From Sediminibacterium ginsengisoli (GTDB lineage Bacteria; Bacteroidota; Bacteroidia; Chitinophagales; Chitinophagaceae): 6,379 nt of DNA. Shown here one piece after another: positions 1 through 3,790 of this stretch; positions within the stretch are counted from its first letter, which is position 1; each line of letters starts with the position of its first letter. The notes beneath the pieces were generated by a model. That model was not told where the DNA came from. It made no database searches and worked only from the letters and a program-made list of their open reading frames with translations. The position numbers were made by a program, and so were the translations under genes. The stretch lies in the NCBI GenBank assembly GCA_943326215.1, contig CALPSK010000055.1, positions 1 to 6,379 of the forward strand. The letters are read 5' to 3'.

Positions 1-999
1 AATAATACGTTTTTAGGAACGTATACTTATAGTACAGTGAATACGGTAGCGAACTCAACTGCGATAGGTTATCTAGCTTTTGTGAATGCGAATAATATGA
101 TACAGTTGGGCAATACGAGTGTGAGTTTAGTGAATACGAGTGGGGTGTTAAAGACGACGAATGGTACAGCAGCAACCACCACAGCGACTGGCGCGCTTCA
201 AGTTACGGGTGGTGCAGGGATTACTGGTGCAATTTATTATGGAGGGACTTTAAATGCTGCCTCTGATAGAAGAATTAAAAAGGATATTACAAATACTTCT
301 TACGGTTTAAAAGAAATTTTACAATTAAGACCAGTTGATTACAAATTAATTTCAAACAATGAAAATGAAATTGGTTTTATTGCACAGGAATTAAAACAAG
401 TATTACCAACCGTAGTAAATGGTATTGAGGGTGATTTAGAAAAGGGTGAATTATTGAGTGTGAAATATCAAAACTTAATTCCAGTCTTAGCTAAATCTAT
501 CCAAGAATTAAATGCCTTAAATACTAAAACACAAACTGACTTAAATACTAAATTAAGTTACTCTACTCCTTCGCAATTGACATTGGGCAATGCGAACGTG
601 AAAGAAGTTATAACTACTGCAAATGTAACGGTTGGGGAAAGTTTATCAGTAAAGCATTTGAAAGGTAATTCTGCTGCTCCAACTATTGCAGCTTCTGCGG
701 GATCGGGCACCAATGCAACAGTGAAAATCACTGGAACAGATATGAGCGGTGTGATTGAAGTTACCACAGGTGATTCAACTACAGCGAACGAGGTGTTGGC
801 TAGCATTCAGTATAGCACAGCTTATAGCAGTGCTCCAGTGGTGATTATTACTCCAGGCAATGCGGCTACGGCAAGCTTAATGGGTACGTCTACGGTATTT
901 GTAGGTAACAATACAAATACTAACTTTACCTTGAATACAAACACAACCCCACTTGCTACAAACACAACGTTTAAGTGGTATTATCAAGTTATTCAATAA
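1..999 (+). CDS. Fibre-like protein with Peptidase_S74 chaperone module, 5'-truncated by window edge
   Basis: The reading frame is open from base 1, so the gene begins upstream; the GTG at 37 is probably internal. Numbering from that GTG, residues 1-70 are Thr/Asn/Gly-rich beta repeats: an NSTAIGYLAF segment like trimeric adhesin heads, then TATGALQVTGGAGITG, a motif common in viral and bacterial fibres. Residues about 74-155 are a Peptidase_S74 intramolecular chaperone: SDRRIKKDI carries the expected Ser-Lys dyad (S76, K81), followed by LRPVDYKL, IGFIAQELKQVLP and a helical tail (about 141-175). In known family members this module trimerises and folds the fibre, then often cleaves itself off before the Ser. 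Here about 145 residues follow it, including a beta-rich terminal domain (about 208-320) ending FKWYYQVIQ. No type IX secretion C-terminal signal is recognisable. It could be a phage or prophage tail fibre or a cell-surface adhesin; the window does not decide. Two small exported-protein genes follow closely. Confidence 0.85.
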   Translation, partial: NNTFLGTYTYSTVNTVANSTAIGYLAFVNANNMIQLGNTSVSLVNTSGVLKTTNGTAATTTATGALQVTGGAGITGAIYYGGTLNAASDRRIKKDITNTSYGLKEILQLRPVDYKLISNNENEIGFIAQELKQVLPTVVNGIEGDLEKGELLSVKYQNLIPVLAKSIQELNALNTKTQTDLNTKLSYSTPSQLTLGNANVKEVITTANVTVGESLSVKHLKGNSAAPTIAASAGSGTNATVKITGTDMSGVIEVTTGDSTTANEVLASIQYSTAYSSAPVVIITPGNAATASLMGTSTVFVGNNTNTNFTLNTNTTPLATNTTFKWYYQVIQ

Positions 1000-1029
1000 A
1001 ACAATAATTAAATTAATAAATCAATCAAA

Positions 1030-1302
1030 ATGAAAAACAAAATCAAACAATTTACAATCGTAGCAGGTGCTTTTGCTCTTTTATCTTTCACAGTACAGAA
1101 AGTCGTAACTATTAAATTTTCAGAAGAACAAATGAATTTTCATTGGCAAAATCTAAACAACATTAAAGGAGTAATAGATCAAAGTAATCTACCTCATGCT
1201 CAAGCTAAAGCCTTAATTTTCGCAATTGATAGCTTGCAAACAGATATTAACAAAAGCTATAAATTAGATAGTGCAATGATGGCGTCACCTATTAAAAAGT
1301 AA
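1030..1302 (+). CDS. Small exported protein of unknown function, first of two tandem paralogues
   Basis: I do not recognise a named family. The 90-residue product starts with a signal-peptide-like segment: basic KNKIK, then a hydrophobic run from about residue 8 to 22, with no clear AxA cleavage site, so it could also stay membrane-anchored. The mature part looks like one beta strand (VVTIKF, 25-30) followed by two amphipathic helices separated by QSNLPH (51-56), and ends in two lysines. Over residues 25-73 it matches residues 28-76 of the next gene's product at 21 of 49 positions without gaps, including KFSE, SNL and IDSLQ. It begins 30 bases after the S74 gene and no promoter or Shine-Dalgarno sequence is evident in that gap, so it is probably co-transcribed. 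A role as partner of the fibre protein is inference from position only. Confidence 0.8.
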   Translation: MKNKIKQFTIVAGAFALLSFTVQKVVTIKFSEEQMNFHWQNLNNIKGVIDQSNLPHAQAKALIFAIDSLQTDINKSYKLDSAMMASPIKK

Positions 1303-1308
1303 AATTGT

Positions 1309-1587
1309 ATGAAGGAGAATAAAAAATTTATCAAAGGTATTTTAACTGGAATAGGTATAATGTTTTTGACTGCCTTTGCTGCGGAGAAAACATTTACTTT
1401 AAAGTTTTCTGAAACAGATATTAACAAGCATTATCAAAAGCTATCTGTAATTCGTCAAATTGTAGATAATAGCAATTTGTCACACCAGGAAGTGGTTTAT
1501 GTGACTAAGTCTATTGATAGCTTACAAGCGGAGATACTTACTCAAGTGAAAGCTCAATTAGTGCAAGAAACTCCCTCGAAAAAGTAA
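1309..1587 (+). CDS. Small exported protein of unknown function, second tandem paralogue
   Basis: The 92-residue product has a clearer signal peptide than its neighbour: KENKKFIK, a hydrophobic stretch of about residues 10-23, and a good signal peptidase I site AFA before AEK (cleavage after about residue 24). The mature part repeats the neighbour's plan: a strand (TFTLKF, 28-33), a helix, a SNLSH turn (55-59), a second helix with SIDSLQAEI (68-76), then a polar tail ending in two lysines. The ATG lies 6 bases after the previous stop, which points to a single transcript and an origin by tandem duplication. Divergence to about 43% identity in the core implies that the duplication is not recent or that the copies specialised. 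A strong terminator follows within 15 bases. Function is unknown. Confidence 0.82.
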   Translation: MKENKKFIKGILTGIGIMFLTAFAAEKTFTLKFSETDINKHYQKLSVIRQIVDNSNLSHQEVVYVTKSIDSLQAEILTQVKAQLVQETPSKK

Positions 1588-1601
1588 TTCTTAAAGGGAT
1601 C

Positions 1602-1638
1602 ATAAAAGGGCTCATTTTTAAATGGGCCCTTTTATTTA
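1602..1638 (+). terminator. Rho-independent terminator closing the S74 and small-gene unit
   Basis: A 15-pair stem (1602-1616 with 1621-1635, one G-T pair) around a TTTA loop. AAAAGGGC on the left arm pairs with GCCCTTTT on the right, followed by TTTA. The A run on the left arm means it could also work for the opposite strand. It starts 14 bases after the second paralogue's stop. Confidence 0.88.
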
Positions 1639-1660
1639 TAACAATGCTTAAAAACGCTGC

Positions 1661-1702
1661 TTAATTAAAAAGCCCCTAACTCATTGAAAGTTAAGGGCTT
1701 TT
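1661..1702 (-). terminator. Terminator of the tRNA-Asp gene
   Basis: The hairpin is formed by 1668-1680 and 1690-1702 with one C/A mismatch (1676/1694) and a 9-base loop; on the minus strand the right arm ends in GGGGCTTTTT and continues TAATTAA, a U-rich tail. It begins 1 base past the tRNA 3' end in the minus-strand direction. It faces the terminator at 1602-1638, so the two transcription units are insulated from each other. Confidence 0.8.
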
Positions 1703-1703
1703 G

Positions 1704-1777
1704 CGGACCGGACGGGACTCGAACCCGCGACCTCCGCCGTGACAGGGCGGCATTCTAACCAACTGAACTACCGATCC
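1704..1777 (-). tRNA. tRNA-Asp (anticodon GTC)
   Basis: The minus strand folds into a full cloverleaf of 74 bases. The acceptor stem pairs GGATCGG with CCGGTCC (one T-G pair) and is followed by the discriminator G73 that is usual for tRNA-Asp. The anticodon stem CCGCC/GGCGG encloses the loop CTGTCAC, giving anticodon GTC (plus-strand 1741-1743). The T arm has the standard GGTTCGAGTCC. The 3' CCA is not encoded: G73 is followed by CAA, so it must be added by CCA-adding enzyme. The gene reads away from accA and has its own promoter and terminator. Its 3' end points to the S74 locus, but I see no copy of that end elsewhere in the window that would suggest an attachment site. Confidence 0.97.
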
Positions 1778-1784
1778 TTGGTTC

Positions 1785-1798
1785 GTGGATAAATCCAC
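1785..1798. repeat. Short perfect palindrome in the tRNA-Asp 5' leader
   Basis: Six-base arms GTGGAT and ATCCAC with two bases between them. It lies between the predicted transcription start (about 1805, minus strand) and the tRNA 5' end at 1777, so it would sit in the precursor leader removed by RNase P. With a two-base centre the hairpin would have to lose at least the innermost pair. Chance is possible. Confidence 0.4.
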
Positions 1799-1810
1799 TA
1801 ATAAGGGCTG

Positions 1811-1843
1811 CAAAGATAAGGGGAAACTGCTTTTTTAAACAAA
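1811..1843 (-). promoter_or_regulatory. Bacteroidota-type promoter of tRNA-Asp
   Basis: On the minus strand TTTG (plus 1840-1843) is followed after 21 bases by TATCTTTG (plus 1811-1818), an exact match to the Bacteroidota -7 consensus TAnnTTTG with an acceptable distance to the -33 element. Transcription would begin near 1805, giving a leader of nearly 30 bases before the tRNA. This is the best promoter signal in the window. Confidence 0.75.
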
Positions 1844-1860
1844 TCTTTTATTAAAAAAGC
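1829..1860. repeat. Perfect 10-base inverted repeat between tRNA-Asp and accA
   Basis: GCTTTTTTAA (1829-1838) and its exact reverse complement TTAAAAAAGC (1851-1860) flank a 12-base centre. The repeat covers the -33 element of the tRNA promoter and lies 30 bases before the accA start. It might be an operator for the divergent pair or part of a terminator-like hairpin; AT-rich arms also make chance formation easier. Confidence 0.55.
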
Positions 1861-1865
1861 TTTAT

Positions 1866-1873
1866 TATTTTTA
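1866..1873 (+). promoter_or_regulatory. Weak candidate -7 element for accA
   Basis: TATTTTTA resembles TAnnTTTG except for the last base and lies 17 bases before the accA ATG, which would give a leader of only about 10 bases. No convincing TTG-type -33 element sits at the right distance, so this is a tentative call. Some promoter is needed here because the tRNA reads the other way and the upstream unit ends in a terminator. Confidence 0.25.
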
Positions 1874-1890
1874 CATCTCAATAGAAGCTT

Positions 1891-2865
1891 ATGCCAGAAT
1901 ACCCAAATCGTCAGTTTTTAGATTTTGAACAACCTATAAAAGAGCTGTACGAACAAATAGATGCCACTAAAAAATTAGCAGAAAAAAATCCTAAAATAAA
2001 TTTATCTGCCACTATTGATCAATTAGAGCAATCAATTGTAGACAAGCGAAAAGCAATCACAGCAAGCCTTTCACCATGGCAGCGTGTTCAACTAAGTAGA
2101 CATCCCGACCGTCCTTATACCTTAAAGTATATTCAAAACATGTGCGATAAGTTTGTTGAACTACATGGCGATCGCAATGTAAAAGATGACAAAGCCATGG
2201 TGGGTGGATTCGCGGAATTGGATGGTCATACGGTTATGATGATTGGCCAGCAAAAGGGTAGCAACACCAAGGCCCGCCAAATGAGGAACTTTGGAATGGC
2301 CAACCCCGAAGGCTACAGAAAAGCCCTTAGACTCATGAAATTGGCCGAAAAGTTCAATAAACCGGTAGTTTGTTTAATAGATACTCCAGGTGCCTTTCCA
2401 GGCCTAGAAGCCGAGGAAAGAGGACAAGGAGAGGCCATTGCCCGCAATATTTATGAAATGGTGCGTTTACAAGTGCCTATTATTATATGTATCATAGGAG
2501 AAGGTGCCAGTGGGGGTGCTTTAGGTATTGGGGTGGGTGATAAAACCTTAATGATGGAAAACACTTGGTACACGGTTATTTCTCCAGAAAGCTGTAGTTC
2601 TATATTATGGCGTAGCTGGGATAAAAAAGAAATTGCTGCTGAGCAGTTAAAACTAACCGCTGATGATATGAAAGGCTTTGGTTTAATTGATGAAATAGTA
2701 CCTGAGCCAGTTGGTGGAGCACACTGGTCTTATACAGAAGCGGCTGCTATATTAAAAGAAAAAATTGTCGCTGCACTTTCAACGGTAAAAGACATAGCGC
2801 CTGCAAAGCGTGTGGAAAACAGAATTGAGAAATACAGTAAGATGGGTTTCTGGGAAGAAGCATAA
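1891..2865 (+). CDS. accA: Acetyl-CoA carboxylase carboxyltransferase subunit alpha
   Basis: AccA pairs with AccD to form the carboxyltransferase that moves the carboxyl group from biotin on AccB to acetyl-CoA, making malonyl-CoA for fatty acid synthesis in the cytoplasm. The 324 residues fit the family (about 317-320 in many bacteria). Residues 1-60 are the usual helical N-terminal region starting [15 protein letters not shown]. The crotonase-like fold follows with [14 protein letters not shown] (68-81), HGDR (92-95), GQQKG (119-123), [18 protein letters not shown] (132-149), [24 protein letters not shown] (163-186), the glycine-rich GEGASGGA (203-210) and [10 protein letters not shown] (231-240). 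All blocks expected from E. coli AccA are present and intact. accD is not in the window. The ATG at 1891 is supported by the fit of the N-terminus to the family; no Shine-Dalgarno is visible. dapA follows after 23 bases on the same strand. Confidence 0.98.
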   Translation: MPEYPNRQFLDFEQPIKELYEQIDATKKLAEKNPKINLSATIDQLEQSIVDKRKAITASLSPWQRVQLSRHPDRPYTLKYIQNMCDKFVELHGDRNVKDDKAMVGGFAELDGHTVMMIGQQKGSNTKARQMRNFGMANPEGYRKALRLMKLAEKFNKPVVCLIDTPGAFPGLEAEERGQGEAIARNIYEMVRLQVPIIICIIGEGASGGALGIGVGDKTLMMENTWYTVISPESCSSILWRSWDKKEIAAEQLKLTADDMKGFGLIDEIVPEPVGGAHWSYTEAAAILKEKIVAALSTVKDIAPAKRVENRIEKYSKMGFWEEA

Positions 2866-2888
2866 TATTATTTAATTATCTTTAGCCC

Positions 2889-3776
2889 ATGTTAAGACAA
2901 ACCCTCAAAGGAACAGGTGTTGCATTAGTAACGCCTTTTAAAAAAGACAAATCTATTGACTTCGCAGCCCTTGAAAATTTAATTGATATTCAAATTGCAG
3001 GAGGCTTAGATTATTTAGTAACCCTAGGTACAACAGGGGAGTCAGTTGTTTTATCTGACCAAGAAAAAATAGAAGTATTTAATTGCACGGTGAATAAAGT
3101 TAATGGTCGAGTGCCCATTGTTATAGGTATTGGTGGAAATGATACAGCGGCAGTGATAAAATCCTTTAGCAAATTTGATTTAACAAAAGTAGTTGCTATT
3201 TTAAGTGTAACACCTTATTACAATAAACCATCTCAAGAAGGTTTATTCCAACATTATGTTGCATTAGCCGACGCAGCACCTAAACCAATTTTATTATACA
3301 ATGTACCAGGACGCACTGGAAGAAATATGAGTGCGGAAACAACGCATCGTTTAGCATCACATCCCAATATTGCAGGTATAAAAGAAGCGGGGCCTGAGAT
3401 GGCTCAAATGATTGATATTTTAAAAGACCGCCCTTCCGATTTTTTAGTAGTAAGTGGTGATGATGAAATTGTGATGGCGCAAATGGCCTGTGGTTGTGAT
3501 GGTGTTATAAGTGTGGCTGCCAATGCATTTCCAAAACCTTTTTCTGACATGATTCGTTTTGCGATGGCAGGCGACTTCTCCATGGCTAAAAGAGTGAACG
3601 ATTTATTATCAGAAGGGTATACTTATATGTTTGAAGAAAATAACCCTTCAGGTATTAAAGCCTTTATGTTCGAGCAAGGATTAATTGAAAATGAATTACG
3701 CTTACCACTTGTGCCTGTATCTGCACCATTACATGCAAAAATTAAAAATTACTTGCAGCGTTATATCAGTCAATAA
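2889..3776 (+). CDS. dapA: 4-hydroxy-tetrahydrodipicolinate synthase
   Basis: DapA condenses pyruvate with aspartate semialdehyde, the first committed step towards diaminopimelate (for peptidoglycan) and lysine. The 295-residue protein is a complete (beta/alpha)8 barrel of normal length. Visible active-site features: GTTGES (47-52, with T48 and T49), TPYYNKPSQEGL (108-119, with Y111), LLYNVPGRTG (135-144, with Y137 and R142), the Schiff-base lysine K165 in IAGIKEAG, and VVSGDDE (187-193). Each catalytic residue is offset by four from E. coli DapA. At the lysine-inhibition site, E. coli H53, H56 and E84 align with D57, K60 and A88 here, so strong feedback inhibition by lysine seems unlikely; this is inference. 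The start at 2889 fits the family N-terminus. TATCTTTA just before the ATG (2877-2884) resembles a -7 element without a good -33 partner. The stop is 14 bases from the convergent mutS stop. Confidence 0.98.
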   Translation: MLRQTLKGTGVALVTPFKKDKSIDFAALENLIDIQIAGGLDYLVTLGTTGESVVLSDQEKIEVFNCTVNKVNGRVPIVIGIGGNDTAAVIKSFSKFDLTKVVAILSVTPYYNKPSQEGLFQHYVALADAAPKPILLYNVPGRTGRNMSAETTHRLASHPNIAGIKEAGPEMAQMIDILKDRPSDFLVVSGDDEIVMAQMACGCDGVISVAANAFPKPFSDMIRFAMAGDFSMAKRVNDLLSEGYTYMFEENNPSGIKAFMFEQGLIENELRLPLVPVSAPLHAKIKNYLQRYISQ

Positions 3777-3790
3777 GCGCGAATTAAATA

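Noticed and set aside
112..142. Direct repeat of AATACGAGTG at 112-121 and 133-142
   Set aside because: The copies are 21 bases (7 codons) apart and reflect the repeated NTS residues in the beta-repeat part of the fibre protein, so this is coding repetition, not an array.
558..806. Open frame of 82 codons on the minus strand inside the fibre gene
   Set aside because: It overlaps the well-supported S74-containing gene, has no recognisable domain, and arises from the repetitive Thr/Ala/Gly codons of the other strand.
1312..1317. AAGGAG directly after the ATG of the second small gene, like a Shine-Dalgarno
   Set aside because: It lies inside codons 2-3 (Lys-Glu), there is no start codon at a suitable distance downstream, and starting later would destroy the signal peptide.
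1704..1777. tRNA-Asp as an integration (attachment) site
   Set aside because: No second copy of the tRNA 3' end and no integrase are present in the window; the orientation fits but there is no direct evidence.
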